Positions 21,943-34,829 are shown, counted from the first letter of the stretch. The stretch: 64,000 bases of DNA from Bretschneidera sinensis (GCA_023935145.1 CM043705.1:24661290-24725289); one strand, 5' to 3'. Numbers and translations: made by a program. Notes: generated from the letters alone by a model not told the origin.

Positions 21943-23522
21943 TGATGTGCAAATTTTAAATGCTCGCAAGTGCACGAATCACAAATAGTATTACGATGAG
22001 TTTACTCTCGAGGTCGATCTCTCAAGGAATTGTAGTGATTTAAATCCTAAATTATTTTCTTAAAATTACTAAAACAAACCCTGAAATTAAATCCTAAACA
22101 CTCTAATTAAAAGATTGGTGAAGAGAAAACTGAAATAAAAACAATTAACTAAATTAAACAAAATGAATTATGAAGAGATGAGTATAATCAATGAGAACAA
22201 TTAGGAGTTTAGCTTGCTATCCAATCATGAATTGGAACATTTGGTGAATATAAAGAATTAATCAACATCCAAGATTATTGGTATTTTCGCAAAGACTAGA
22301 GAATGTCATTGATCGTGTTTATTCTCAATTTATAACTAATTCATTAAATCCCATGGATTGTGTTCATCAATTAATTAGTTAAATTAAGTATAAGGAAAAC
22401 ACAACCACCTAAATCACAATTTGATTTGAATCCTGATTTAAATTCCTATTCAATAAAGCTTAATTAGGTCTAGATGATTTATCCTCAACCTAATCTCGAA
22501 TATTAACCATGACTATCAATAATAGATGGTCAATCCACAAGCAATAATCGAAGGTATGAAGGATATTGAATAAGAAATAATATGGAAAATTTCATAAAAC
22601 TAAATCCACCAAAATATCCAAAACAATCAAGGCAGCTAAGCTAAACGCCCAACAATGCGTTCAGCCGCTCATGTTTAGATCCCAATCATAGAATTAAAAT
22701 ACTAGAGTTACAAGCATATTGAAGGACAAAAGGAGCAAAGATAGAATTTCTTCCCGAATTACAAGATGAATCCTCAAAGTCTTGAAGTGATTGATCGTCG
22801 TCTTCAATCTCTTGATAAGCCATCTTGATGAAAGAAACCGCCTCCTCCTTCAATCTCCCAAAACTCTTCTTGATAATATCTCTCCAAGAACTGCCATCGT
22901 CTCTCCCCTTCTCTGAGTCTAAAAATTCCTATATATAGCTGTATGGAGATGGCTTTATAGACAGAAAAGTCACCTTAGGGTTTCTGTTTGGGCCGTGTGC
23001 TTCTGCTGCTGTCCAAGCCCGGTTATGTTAAAACTGCTATAACTTTCTCTAGAAAAATCATATTTATGAGCTGTAAAATTCTCCAAAAAAATAAACATAT
23101 GGATCTTTCCAAGAATATATGGCTCATCTCCTGGTTCTTCCTGAATCAATATAGTTTAATCCATAAAAATCACTTCTGCTACGCTGAAATCATGCACAGC
23201 CTGGACTTTGTCTACTAAAACTGCCATAACTTTCTCTAGAAAAACCATGTTTATGAGCCACAAAATTCTCCAAAAAACAAACATCTAGATCTTTCCAAGC
23301 ATATATGGCTAATCTTCTGGTTCTTCCTGAATCAATACAATTTAATCCACAAAAATGACAGATCTGTACGAGCAAATCTGGCAATTTAGTGAAACTCATT
23401 TCCAAGTGCTTGTGAACCTGTAAAACAATGAAAAACAACTAAAAGTAACAAATTCCTAAGCTAAACATATAAATAAATACTTGAAAAACATACAAAATAC
23501 TATGACAAATATTCGTTCATCA
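21943..23522 (-). mobile_element. Solo LTR, Athila-like gypsy type
   Basis: The left edge tgatgtgcaaattttaaatg and the block ctcgcaagtgcacgaatc resemble the LTR ends of E2/E4 (cacaagtgcacgagtc). The right edge is ttcgttcatca. Flanks atatg (21938-21942) and aaatg (23523-23527) match at four of five. A minus-strand TATA-like string (gctatatatagg) is at 22929-22940. Inside is an imperfect tandem duplication, 23028-23216 and 23217-23357 (aaaactgccataactttctc start). No internal domain is present. Confidence 0.75.
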
Positions 23523-24536
23523 AAATGTATGAGCTCTAATGAGGATGTACTCATTTATGGTTTTGGAGTACAGTATTATGCCACAATTGCTAATAAATTT
23601 GCATTGTTTAACTAAATAAGTCACCTTTAACATTAAGAAGAAATAAAGTAGCCTTTAAAATTCTGATTCGTTAGAATTTCATAAAGTTGAAAAGGTAATG
23701 TAAAGTTTGTCACTAAGATGATAGCCATAAACTTAGCAATGAATAAGTATAAACCTGCATAACATAAGGATAATAGTTTTGATTCAGTAACAGGTTAATG
23801 ATGCATGGATTAAGTTTGATAATGTGTGCCTGCAAACCAATAAAAAATACCAAGAGTCATTGAATGCTTAGATAGGTTCAATTTTGCATAAGGTAAATTC
23901 CATAAGGTATGACAGAAAATGATGTGTTTAGGAGTACATCATAAAGATAGTCCTTTTCAAATTAAAAGAGAAATACCAAATTACCTCACTTGTTTCCAAA
24001 AACAAGTACCGAGAAAGGCAAGAAAGAGTTAATCCAGTGGTTCTAAATTTGTTCAGGATAATAATAAAGAATTTCATCAAATTGACAATATAGTAAGTCT
24101 GAAGGATGTTTTCCTTACAAAGTAAAATTAAGTGTTTCTTATATCTAACTCACCACGTAGCACTTAGAGCTACCCGTGGATGACCTCCTTGTCTTTTTTG
24201 CTGTTCTCAGCAATTTCTCCCAATTGCTGGTCATCAATACCTAACATAATATTTTTAATTTATTCTTCAATTCTTCCAGAATTCATATCCTTTAAAATTT
24301 TCCACATTGAGTTTCGAGAAATTTCATGTATGTTAAATTTCAAAAATAAAATTCATCTTATTACCTTTTGTTTTTTTAGAGCTTTCCTCGACTCTCTTAG
24401 AATTTCTCTCTTAAGTCTCTTTAAAATTTTACCCTTTCTTTCAGTCTCCAAGTGTTTAAAGAAATAGAGTTGTTTGAATTGAGGAAAGGAGAAAACTAAA
24501 CAGGATTTGGTAAGTAATAAATAAATAAAAGAAAAA

Positions 24537-24587
<51 letters not shown>

Positions 24588-24865
24588 AAATTACTCACCT
24601 CCTGCACCAATTTCCCCTGTGTCTTGCATGCAAGGAAAAGGCTACACCTGAGCGTCTAGGTGGAGCCACTTTCTTTTTTCTTTTTTCCTTCTGCTTGTCC
24701 ATGCCTGGACACTTGTGCTTTTTTTTTCTTTGTAACTTCGCCCCATGCGTCTAGTTTTTTTCAAAAGAATTATTTTATTCAATAATAAATATTTTATGTA
24801 TATATTATTTTATTTTCATGTAATATCTATCAAATTACTTATTTACCCTTACTTTAAGAACATGG
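23523..24865. other. Unassigned DNA
   Basis: No gene recognised. It holds a (TA)n tract at 24541-24579. The ORFs of 76-95 codons in this stretch look spurious. Confidence 0.5.
24541..24590. repeat. (TA)n microsatellite
   Basis: About twenty TA units, then tatgtatgta. Confidence 0.95.
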
Positions 24866-25328
24866 GTATTACACTAACGCTCTCCCTGGGCACAACGGAT
24901 GGTGGACTCCTACGGAGGATGATGGTGCTAAGTCTCACGCTCGGGAGGTTGAGATCACTGTCACTAGCTCTGATGGTCGGATCATGGTGGAGTATGTTAG
25001 GACCGAGAGCAAGCAATGAGAGGAGTAAGCTTAGGGCTTTACTTTGTTTCACTTTTTGTATTTGACCATGGAAGCCCTCCTATGTATTTTGTTATTTTTA
25101 ATGAAATGAGTGCTTTCCCTTTTGTTGATGTTGATATGTTTCAAGTCCCTTTTTTTGTACTTTGTACTCTATCTTTGTGCCTTTACTAAGATTTCTTCCT
25201 TTAGGGTTTCGAATCTCTTTGGGTTTTGTGACCGGGCTAAGACTCTTTTTCTAAAGAAGTATCTTCTTCTCAGGTCTTTTGAGACTTAATGAAAAGAGCA
25301 TATCCAACTATGTCTTACAATTTGCCTG
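24866..25328 (+). pseudogene. Possible antisense ORF remnant of the minus-strand Tat-like element
   Basis: On the plus strand about 50 codons are open up to a TGA at about 25013-25015 (HAREVEITVTSSDGRIMVEYV near the end). Its place, beyond the 3' tandem repeats of a minus-strand Tat-like element and in antisense to it, mirrors the better antisense ORF at 44982-45375. The remaining sequence to 25328 is non-coding. The sequence itself is not similar enough for me to assign a family, so this call rests on position. Confidence 0.3.
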
Positions 25329-25346
25329 AGTTTGGGAGTAAATCTT

Positions 25347-25505
25347 TTTGAGGCTCCAAATTTTTCGAGTCTTTGTTCCTGAGTTAGAGTTTCTCTTTCT
25401 GAGGCTCCCAATTCTTCAGGTCTTTGTGCCTGAGTTGGAGTTTCTCTTTCTAAAGCACCAACTTTTTCTTTGGGTCTTCGTGACTAAGTCAAGAATTTCT
25501 TTTTA
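25347..25505. repeat. Tandem repeat, about 51 bp unit, Tat-like 3' UTR (array 1)
   Basis: Three diverged units of the form gaggctccca...tttgtgcctgag...gagtttctctt. Confidence 0.75.
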
Positions 25506-25514
25506 CAATCCAAA

Positions 25515-25735
25515 CTTCATTGGATGCTTCACCTCGGTCCTTAACTGTGGAGGTTGTCTGAGGTAAAGGTTATTTTGGAGGTTTCACCTCAGTCTTCGGT
25601 TGTATCAGTTGTCCGAGCTAAGGTTTTTAGGGGCTTAACCTTGGTTCTTAGTTGCGGAACTTGTCTAAGGTGAAGGTTATTTTGGGTGCTTCACTTCAGT
25701 CCTCAGTTGTGGAGGTTGTTCGAAGTTTTGTTTGC
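25515..25735. repeat. Tandem repeat, about 55 bp unit, Tat-like 3' UTR (array 2)
   Basis: Four diverged units of the form gcttcacctcggtcctta...gaggttgtctgaggtaaagg. Confidence 0.8.
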
Positions 25736-25789
25736 AACCATCACTTTGGGCTTATTCAAGCTTTGATTGCTAAAAAGTAATAAACATGT

Positions 25790-28400
25790 ACAAGTATTGG
25801 AAAAATTCATTTGATTAATATAGTTGGAGTGCTTACGTTGATTACTTAGCTCACAGGCCGGCTTAAATTAATGATATATTGTTGAAATTTCCTTAGGTTC
25901 TCTGAGTTCCATCTTCGTGGCATCAGAATACAATCAATCCATTTAAATTCAAAGGTTCCCACCTTGATGACCTTTCTGATGCAATATGGACCTTTCTAGT
26001 TGGTTGAGAGCTTTCCCATGTCATGAGAGTTTAATACTTCTTTCTTTCGAAGAACTAATTCTCTAAGCTTGAAGGTTCTTTGCTTTACCTTGGAGTTATA
26101 ATATCTAGTTTTCCTTTATTAGTATTTTGCTAGCTTTAACAATGCCTCATCTCAAACTCCTTTAATTAAGTCCAACCTCGCTCTTAAGCCTTCCTCATTG
26201 TTTCTTAGATTGAAAAGCTGAACTCTAAAGGAGGGTTCTCCCACCTTAACCAGGACCACAACTTTGGACCTGAAATCCAAAAAAAAGGGTGTTTTTCTTG
26301 TTGAAGATCGAGGTATGGTCCTATAGGCCTATAATTCATATGGAAGCTCTTTGTCCCAAAGCTCATGAGCATCTTCAAGTTATTTCTTCAAGGTCTGTAA
26401 TATGGTTTTGTTTGTGACTTTGACTTAGCCATTGGCTTGTGAGTATCCAACTGAAGGGAATCATTGATCAATCCGTAGGTGTTGACAAAATATTTTGAAT
26501 CGTTATCTTTCAAACCGTTTCCTATTGTCGATTACCAACACTCTAGGGATCCCCTAGTAAGACACTATCGATTTCCAAATAAAGTCTTTGGCTTTATCTT
26601 CCGTTATCCTTGCGAGTGGTTCTAGTTCGGCCCACTTGGTGAAATAATTTGTTGCCATGATTAGAAACTTTACTTTTCCAAGTGCTTAGGGAAAATTTCC
26701 AAGGATGTTTACACCCTACATCACGAATGGCACCAGGCTGGTTATAACAGTCAATAGAATCATGGGAGAGTAGGGGATTGGTGTGAACTTCTGACACTTG
26801 ACACACTTTTTGATGAATTCTACAGCTTCTTTCTAGAGTCTTGGCTAGTAATTACCTTGTGTAAGAAATTTTCCCCTTTGAGTAACTACAAAGCCAAGGA
26901 ATTTTCCCAAGGTCATCCTGAAGGCATACTTCGATGAGTTGAGCTTCATTTGATGCCTTATTAACAATAAGAAACATTCTTCCAGATCAACCATGTGACG
27001 AGCCACTTGCATGCTTTTTACGAGCATATCATAAACATACACTTCTATATTTCTTCCAATCTGGTTCTTGAACAACTTATTGACTAGCCTCTGGTATGTC
27101 GCCCCAGTGTTCTCCAATCCAAACGTCATCACATTGTAACATTAGAGGCATTTTTCTGTCATGAAAGCGGTATTCAGTTGATCCAGCTCCTATATCCTAA
27201 TTTGGTTGTACGCCAACTACACGTCCATGAAGCTCAACATCTCATTCCCTTAAGTTGCATTGACTAGTTTGTCGATCCTTGGCAGAGGAAAACTGTTTTT
27301 TGATCAGGCTTTATTCAGATTGGTGAAGTCAATGCAGATCCTCCACTTTCCATTTGCTTTCTTTTACATTACCACATTGGCTAACCATAGAGGGTAGTCA
27401 ATTTCCCTGATGAACCCAACTTTAAGGAGTCTGCTGACTTCTGTATCAATTACTAACTTTCTGATGCAAAAGCTTTCTTCTTCTATATGATTGGATTCTG
27501 GTTAAGGTCGATATTCAAATGGTGTACGGTGTATCATTGTTTTTGGATCGATGCCCGACATATCTGTTATTGACTAGGCGAATACATCTCGATTTTCTTT
27601 AAATAATAAGATCAGTCGCGTTTCAATTTCTCTTTTCAAAACTGAACCAATCTGTACTACTTTCTCTGATTCCTTTTCTATGAGGAGTATCGCTACTAAC
27701 TCTTCCACAGGCCTTTCTCTCAAAGTCTTAGAGTCATCCCTCAGATCTTCTATTTGATGTACATATGCCTTGCCTTTTCCCTTCAGTGAGGCCAGGTAAT
27801 AGGTTCGTGTGGCAACTTGGTTACCAATGACCTCTCCTACCTCATTTTCTGTTGGGAACTTCATTTTCAGATGGTATGTTCATATTACTGCTTTCATGTT
27901 ATTCATCCTTGGTTGGCTAAAGATCTCGTTTTATAAAGTGGGAAGGTCTATGACCAGGAAGGTGCTTAGGATGGTTGTCTGATAAGGTGAAGTTTCTACT
28001 GTTATTGTAGCTCTATGCTTCATTTTGGGTACACTGGACCACCCGATAACCCATACAGAGGATAATATGCTGGTTTCATATGGTCTTTTGACAATTTCAT
28101 CTTTTTTAAAGCGTCGAAGTACAATATGTTTTGGGATGACCCACTACATCACAAGATTCTTTCCGTTAAAAAGTTTGAAATGACCAAGGTTATGACAACC
28201 GCGTCATCATGGAGAAACTTTACTCTTTCAAGGTCCTCATCTGAGAAGCTGATGATTTGATCAACTCGTGTTTTTTTCATGGGTCCTTCTACTAATCCAA
28301 TGAAGCAAGCATATGCCCTTTGCAAGTTTTAGTATTCTCCTCCAAACACTGTCCTTTGAAGATGGTTTGGATGATGCCTGCTGTTGGGGCATTGTCCAAC
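25790..28400 (-). pseudogene. Tat-like pol remnants (protease, RT, integrase)
   Basis: From high to low coordinates: a protease remnant at about 28290-28060 (FSDEDLERVKFLHDDAVV, then a damaged GSSQNILYFDALKK block); the protease-RT linker 27864-27574 (VASLKGKGK-like, IGSVLKREIE); an RT palm at 27132-26845 with VYVYDMLV, where the YVDD box reads YVYD; then an abrupt junction near 26850 into integrase (EFIKKCVKCQKF, NYFTKWAELEPL, ending near 25990). RT connection, RNase H and the integrase zinc finger are deleted. Several stops make this inactive. Confidence 0.75.
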
Positions 28401-28450
28401 TTCTTCTCCAAAGTCTGACATCTCTTATTGTTCTCTCTTTGACTCGGACT

Positions 28451-29640
28451 CTACCTTGATTTATTCCATTCTCTACTATTTGGACTCCTTCTTCGGCCTA
28501 GGCTTCTTCTTGATTCTATCTCGAAAAATTTCTTCAAGTACCCTCTATGTATTAAGCTTTTGATTTCGTCATTCAGATGTATGCATTCATCTATGTCATG
28601 GCCATGGTCCTTGTGGAAGCGATAGAAATGGCTCATGTATTTTTTTTTAGTCTGAGTCTTGATCTTGGTAGGCCAATTGATGATGTCTTGGTTTTCTATC
28701 TCCATTAGGAAGTTAGTTCTTGAGGTATTGAGGGGATTGTAAGTTTAATACCCTTGAAGAGCCCTTGATTTTTCATTCTTTCAAATATTATTTTGATCTC
28801 CCTTCCTCTAATCGCTCCTAGGCTTATGCTTTTTAGGTTTTTTTCTTTTCTTACCAATCAAGGCGCATTTTTTCCTTTTGTGGAAGGCTTGAACTTCCTC
28901 AATGATCACAAATTTGTCAACTTTTCCCAGAATGGCTGGCATGATTTGTAATGGGTTCCTAGAGGGTAATGACTGAAGTTGGAAGTTTTTAGACCATTAA
29001 TGAAGGCCATGACTAATATCTTTTGATCTAGGCCCCTTATTTGTACCATAGCTGAGGTGAACCGTGGGATGTAGTCATAAAGGGTCTCTTCCACATGTTT
29101 GTTATGCTCAGCAAGCTTTCAAGACTTCTTTTGGGACCCCAGCTGCTAAAGAAGTGTGTAGCAAACATCTCACAAAGCTCATCGAATGATTTTATCGACC
29201 CTGAAGGCAACCTGAAGAACCATGTTCTTACTGTTTCTCAAAGGGTTATTAGGAATGCACAACATATTGCTGCCTCCGAGTGGCCGTGGAGGAACATTAT
29301 AGACTTAACAGTCTTTATGTTGTCTATAAGACATGTCTTCCTCGTGTATGGCTCTATGTGAGTCATTTTGAAATTTGGAGGCATTTTCTCCTTTATGAGT
29401 TCCTGGGAGAAATGGGTGCTTACGGGTCTGATATCGTCAAGGATGTTTCCTCGTGTGGCCTTGATGGCGAGCCCGATGCATTCATTCATTTCTTTTAGCC
29501 GCTTACTCACCTCGAATTTATCCTGTTCTTACTATTTCCTAGACAGGTGTGAGTTCGAGGCAAACTCGTCATCTCAGACCGAGTGTCAAGGACTTCGCCA
29601 GGGGCTACATCTACTCTGTTATCCCCTTTCTTGAGAACGC
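28451..29640 (-). pseudogene. Tat-like gag
   Basis: The open piece 29510-29238 (PPNFKMTHIEPYTRKT, start of the retrotransposon gag domain), then 29094-28906 (VEETLYDYIPRFTSAMVQI) and 28705-28451 (SHFYRFHKDHGHDIDECIHL, the histidine/cysteine block near the gag C-terminus). Stops and frame changes separate the pieces. Gag would assemble the particle in the cytoplasm. Confidence 0.75.
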
Positions 29641-30124
29641 CCTCAACTTTTGTCCATGCTTAGGGTTCATGTATTCTTAGCAAACTTACCTCCTCAAGTC
29701 AAGTATTCAAGTTTCGAGGTACCACCTTGGGGGTCTTTCAAATGGTATTGGCAGTTCAGATTTAAGACTGATGTTGTTTGGTTCTACTTGGTTCGGATCT
29801 TTCGAGACCTGTGACCAACTCTTTGAGTCGACGTTGAAGAGCAATGTACTCGAATTTACTGACAAGAGTATTAAGATTTGTCTCGTGGACTTCTCGTCAG
29901 ACTACTTGGTTTAAGTGTGAACCAGACTGTTGGTTAAGCGAGGTCCGTTCTTCATTTACCTTGGTTAGGTTGTTACTTCCCGAGGCACGATGAGGGTTCT
30001 GTCCTTCCATCAGAGTGGAAGTGGTGGTAATTTGGATAAGTTGACCTTAGAGGTCGTCTGGGTAGTATTTCGTGTTGGAATTTTCTTAGGCGGCATTTTC
30101 AACAAAGATAATATTTATTTGCAT

Positions 30125-30142
30125 TTCCCATAGGTAATGCCA
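30125..30142 (-). promoter_or_regulatory. Degenerate Tat-like primer-binding site
   Basis: The minus strand reads TGGCATTACCTATGGGAA, comparable to the usual Tat form TGGCGCCGTCTGTGGGAA (from memory) with several changes. It lies four bases inside the LTR edge at 30147. Confidence 0.5.
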
Positions 30143-30146
30143 ATTC

Positions 30147-30462
30147 TGTTGATGCCAAAAATAGGTCGGGTCTGCTGGAGTTTGGTCAGGTCGGTTACTG
30201 GAGTTGGATTTGGGTTGGTTCACTTAAATGTACTCCAAGTCAGGTCAATTTGGTATAGGTTAAATTCGGGTACCTGAAAAGTAAGCTGGCCAGGAGTGTT
30301 TTATTCCGGATAAGGCCCTCCGATGCTTAAGTTAGAGTAGGTGGTGGAGAGAGCATGTTAATGAAAAGAAATTCTTAGAAATGATACTTTTTTAAAGGGT
30401 CCCTATTTATACGGCTTAAGCGAGTTAGAGATCACCATTTTAACCTTGATTGACAGGTGTCA
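30147..30462 (-). repeat. 5' LTR of the minus-strand Tat-like element (outer edge approximate)
   Basis: The inner edge, read on the minus strand, ends tttttggcatcaaca, a typical Tat LTR end. A TATA-like gtataaatag lies at 30413-30422. The outer edge is uncertain (30455 or 30462), because no partner LTR was found. Confidence 0.5.
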
Positions 30463-30690
30463 CCCTTTGATAGGAGGATATATTTTACCTATATTAAAAT
30501 TTATCTTTGGTGTTTGGATTTATGTAAATTTGTATTTCAAAAGAATAAATTAGAAGATTGAATTTAGTGCTGAGAACTTGATCACAATTGACGTATTAGA
30601 ATACAAGTCCTAAACTTCTAGTAATTAACAATTAATCAAAGTTTATAAAAAAAGAACTAATTAATCAAGAAAAACAGGCTCTTTTGGAAT
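30463..30690. other. Short unassigned spacer, possibly an LTR fragment
   Basis: It begins near 30468 with tgataggaggatatattt, which looks like the start of an Athila-type LTR, but it stops after about 220 bp. No gene. Confidence 0.3.
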
Positions 30691-31120
30691 TGATGTAGAG
30701 TATTTTCCCCTAACCAATCAAATAGCGACACATGATACCCTAGAGGGCAAAGGGGTAAGCCCACAAGCCAAAAAGTACAACCAATAAAATTATTACACGT
30801 GATAAAGGGTAAAATGGTAATTTTACTCCTGAACCCTAATCAAAAGAAATCCTAGTTCTACAAGAACACTTACTTCTGAGTTTTTTTTTTCCTAAACAAC
30901 ATTTTAAAACATTGTATAAAATGGGCTCTCACTACTTCACAAGTATCTCAGAATTCTTTAGCTTTCTTATTTCTGATTCTACTTTCAGATTACTAACTTA
31001 GGCATCAAAGAATTTTCCCGGAGGCACACCCATTCGGTGGCTTCTAGGCTTTCTTTATGTTCTAGTGTGTGCAAGTTCATCGCTAAACTCATGGGATCGT
31101 TTGTCACATTTTTAGCATCA
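30690..31120 (+). repeat. 5' LTR of the plus-strand Tat-like element (left edge approximate)
   Basis: The right end ttttagcatca is followed six bases later by the primer site. A TATA-like tgtataaaatggg is at 30914-30926. The left edge cannot be fixed, because the partner LTR is outside the window. Confidence 0.5.
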
Positions 31121-31126
31121 ATAGAT

Positions 31127-31145
31127 TGGCACCGTCCTTGGCAAA
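31127..31145 (+). promoter_or_regulatory. Tat-like primer-binding site
   Basis: TGGCACCGTCCTTGGCAAA, close to the Tat consensus form TGGCGCCGTCTGTGGGAA (remembered) with changes. Confidence 0.6.
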
Positions 31146-31641
31146 ACACAAAACAAGAGCTTATCTATTGAAAGATGATGACCATGAACATTATCAAGAA
31201 TGTCATTATCGCTACTACAGTAAACACTGCTACAAACTGGGCTTTCGACCAATCGTGGCCTGTGTCTCAACTATGATCTCCCAATGATCCTAGAAAACAC
31301 TAGAGGCGCTAGAAATCAGCTTAAACACACTAATCACTCTAAAAGACAACTGGAGTAATCCCAACAATCCCAATCAAAAAACTTTGTTCGCCACCAGAGC
31401 AACATCAACTTAGATGCTCAAATCATCTATGGGAAATTCCTGGAGGTTACATAGATGGTTGCTGACTTGGCCATACTACTCAGGAAGCGGGCCCCTCCTA
31501 ACCAACCCCAAATGTTGCAATAGGAAAAGCCTTAACAAAGCTCTCGCCCAACGAGGCACTAGAGAGACAGCTTTAAGATGAGGCACCAAAGCCCTTGTCA
31601 GAGTCTTCACTTTACAAATCATAGGTCCATAATTGGGTCCT
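31146..31641 (+). other. Leader / gag start of the plus-strand Tat-like element
   Basis: No intact ORF. It continues in sequence to 37907 once E2 is removed; the shared bases are gtcct (31637-31641 and 37907-37911). Confidence 0.55.
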
Positions 31642-32956
31642 TGTTGCGCGAAAATATACTTAAATAAATAAGTAAATAATCACACTCATTTTACTTGGAA
31701 GTGCACAAGGTCAACTTAGTAATATAGTGTGCGAAAGCAAGATCATCTCCACAGGGATTGGTGAATTTCGTTTTAGAATTATATTCGCAATGTAAAAAGA
31801 TAGAAATAATAAAAGAGTTGATTTTGATAAAGATAAAATAATAAAGATAAAGGCATAAGGACTTGATATCCACCACTAATTATGCTACCACAACAAAACA
31901 GTATGCCAATGCTTTACTCATGTCATGAATACCTAATGTTTGTCAACCTAAGGGCATGATATCTACTCCTTAAGCTATTGATCTCCCTAAGCAACGAGTT
32001 AGGCATGGTATTTACTCTAACTCTTTTCTCTCTCAAGGGATTCAACATGGTGTATGCAGAGTTGTTCCTTAAGAAACCATAAGATCTGTGGAAATCGATA
32101 ACCACACGGGACCTAGGGCATGGTATCTACTTCCGGTTTCCCATGTTGATTAACCCAAGAATCCGGTGTGGATATCTTTTGTTACTAATGTCAGAACTAG
32201 GACTCGATCATCCAAATTGATCTAACTAACAAGTCCATACCACATGCACATATTGATCAAACATATACATATGAGGATTTTAAATAAAAGCAGGTATTAA
32301 TCAAGTTAAGCAACACAACATAAATATCGCAAAAGTGCCAATACTAAATTTATTGAGTAAACATAATTAGGGCTTCAACCAAGCCCTTACTAAGAATTTA
32401 ATTACACATAATAAAATAAAAAAGGAAAGAAGAAACCCGAGAGAAGAGTCGTCAATTCCTCTCCACGGTCTCCTTCTCCAAGCTAAAGGAAAAGATAAAA
32501 GAAAGGATTAAAGAAGTGATTATTTGTGTGTGCTTTACCGGTGTATTTATAGGGCTTGAGTAGTCCTAGAAGGCTCATGAGTTCCTAAACTTTCCTAAAA
32601 CACAAAACTCCTTTATTTCCAAAATAGAGTTATTTCCAAAATAGGGTTATTTCCAAAATAGGGTTCTGTAGTTTACTGTTCACGCCCGTACATGTGCGCT
32701 CGATCCTTCATGTGTGCGAATGATCGCATGTGCGCTCGATTACATGTAGTAGTGCGATCGATCGCACTTTGACCAGAAGCTGCTCTAGGATTTCTAGGCT
32801 TCTTCCCTTAAGTGCCAAAACTGCTTCCTTTTTCTCCAAGACCTATAAAAACATGTGAAACACACAAAATGAAGTAAAACAGACTAAAATGTATAGACAA
32901 AGAGCTTAACATATGTAAATTAAGAGGCTTAAATATGAATATTTAAGCACTTATCA
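31642..32956 (-). repeat. E2 3' LTR
   Basis: On the minus strand it starts tgataagtgcttaaat and ends gcgcaaca. The TATA-like string is at 32543-32552. It holds a short CGATCG word array at 32695-32770, with about two fewer units than the partner LTR, plus an extra copy of the phrase ttatttccaaaatag near 32610-32660. Confidence 0.93.
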
Positions 32957-34284
32957 CACCCCCAAACTTACATATTGCTAGTCTCTTAGCAGTACAAAAC
33001 TAAAAACTAAATGAAGAACAAAATTAAAGATAAATTCACTTCCCTAATACTCAAGGATTTGGGTTGCACAGAAAACTATGATAACAGTTCATGAGTAAGC
33101 TTAAAACAAAAACACATTTTGGATTGCAAAAGGACTTTCAAAAGTTTTAAGTTACTTACCTAAGGTTGGCTTAAGGCATCACAAGTTTGATTTGTGTGTG
33201 ATGAATTAGCACATATAAGGTGGGGGCTTCCACATAATTTTAGTGTATAGGGTTTCGATGCCCAAACCTTTATCGAATTCCTTGTCAAAGAGAAAAAACT
33301 GGCATAATACTTGCTTCTTCTTTCTTTTTCTTTCATCATACGATCTTTGCCATGTTGAGTTCCATCGAGCTTTCTATTTGACCCTTATAACGAGTGTTTA
33401 GGCAATGACTCCCAAACTAGATGGTTTTAGGGCATTAGGTGTAAAAACACCCCTAAAGACTTACTAACTCGAATAAAAAAGGCTACGAAACTAACAGGTT
33501 TTAATGCTTCTAAATGAAATTCCCACCTTTTGACGTGAACATTCAATGCATACTGAGGCAAGAGGCCCAGTTACTCAGTGGAAAGCTTTTTGATCACTTT
33601 TTGTATGATGAACATTTTTTCTTTATTTTTTTCTTATGCCAAAGTGTTCTTTTCAACAAGTTATCCAATTAAAGTTAGATTATGGAAATATATACAAGAG
33701 AATTATATGTCATACCCCACATAAATGTGTGTTTAAATGTGCTCGTGCAAATTTGGATCAAACTCGTGAATTCTTAGGTGCCTTGAGATAGGTAACTAAA
33801 CTTTGTAAAATTTCCATTGCAATACTATGCGTTCTAGCTTTTAAGCTTACTAATGAAGTGTTATCAAAATTTTAAATCAACCAAAATTTTTGTTTACCAA
33901 AAGAACATACATTTATCTTCCTAAAAAAAACTGGGACTTAGTGTGTGCATGTGTTTCAAGTGCCTGTGTGATAGTATCTAGTATCTCCCACTACCCCCAA
34001 ACTTAAAATACACATTGTCCCTAATGTGTGTGGCATGGAAAGATCTGACCTGGGAGATGGAGAACTAGGTTGCTTGCTTTGCTTGCAACATGCCCCCAAA
34101 CTTGAACTAGATGCACGCACTAAGTACCGGACAAAAAAAATAAACATTATTCCAGAAAACAAGAAATATAAATACTAGATATGTAAATATAAATATAAGT
34201 AAAAGAAAAATATTAAAATGAAAAGGATAAGTCTGGGGTGCCTCCCATGAGCACTAAGTTTAACGTCTTCAGCTGGACCAAGCC
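32957..34284 (-). other. E2 3' untranslated region
   Basis: Begins with a polypurine tract (32957-32967 region; minus strand tatgtaagtttgggggtg) and includes a second G-rich tract near 33996 (ttaagtttgggggtag on the minus strand). It shares blocks with the 3' regions of E3 (63740-64000) and E4 (46711-47990). No gene. Confidence 0.7.
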
Positions 34285-34816
34285 TTATTTTTTCTCAAAA
34301 GTAAGAGTGGCAGCAGCTAGCATAGGAAGTGTCTTATTCTCTCCCATATAAGCATAAGGTAAGTGTTCTGGCAACTGCTTGAATTCCAAGTTAGGTGCCT
34401 GTACAATAAAAGGGAAAATTGTATTAGTAGGCACATGAATATCAAATGGATCAGTGTACTTACTTTGATGCTTTGGAGAGGCTTCAATGAGGTGCATAGT
34501 GTCAATGATGTCATCAGTAACATCCTTACATTTGGGTAACATCCTTACATTTGGGCTCAATATCCGATCTTGGGACACTATAGGTAAGAGCGGTTTTTAC
34601 TGGATCAATGTGATGGACCTGAAAAGCTTCCTCAATAACACTTTGCGTCATGCATACATTAAAACATTTTATATTATCTGGGGGTAATTTTAATGCATTA
34701 TATCTTTTGATTTCAACCTTATCACCATTTACCTTCTCCATCTCACTTACCTTGGATGTGGATGCTTGTGCAGGCTCATCAACTATGATGATCTTACCAT
34801 TTGTTAGAGTTGTCAT
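34285..34816 (-). pseudogene. E2 gag-pro linker and protease-RT remnant fused by deletion
   Basis: The minus-strand piece begins TLTNGKIIIVDEPAQ and runs through SEMEKVN directly into VEIKRYNALKLPPDN, skipping the protease active site present in E3. A 19 bp tandem duplication (34520-34557) shifts the frame. The sequence ends at FEKK just before 3' UTR sequence, where E3 continues into RT. Confidence 0.8.
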
Positions 34817-34829
34817 GGCATTTAGTTGT

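Larger units (their letters stand above)
24866..30462 (-). mobile_element. Decayed Tat-like Ty3/gypsy element (minus strand)
   Basis: In element order it has a 5' LTR (30462-30147), a degenerate primer site, gag, protease, partial reverse transcriptase, partial integrase, two tandem-repeat arrays and possibly an antisense ORF. Tat assignment rests on the gag C-terminus (RFHKDHGHDIDEC), the RT block (GATYQRLVNKLFK, VYVYDMLVKS) and the primer site form. The 3' LTR was not found. There are many stops, and RT thumb through integrase N-terminus is missing. Confidence 0.75.

Noticed and set aside
24353..24610. Minus-strand 85-codon ORF
   Set aside because: Largely the translation of a (TA)n tract.
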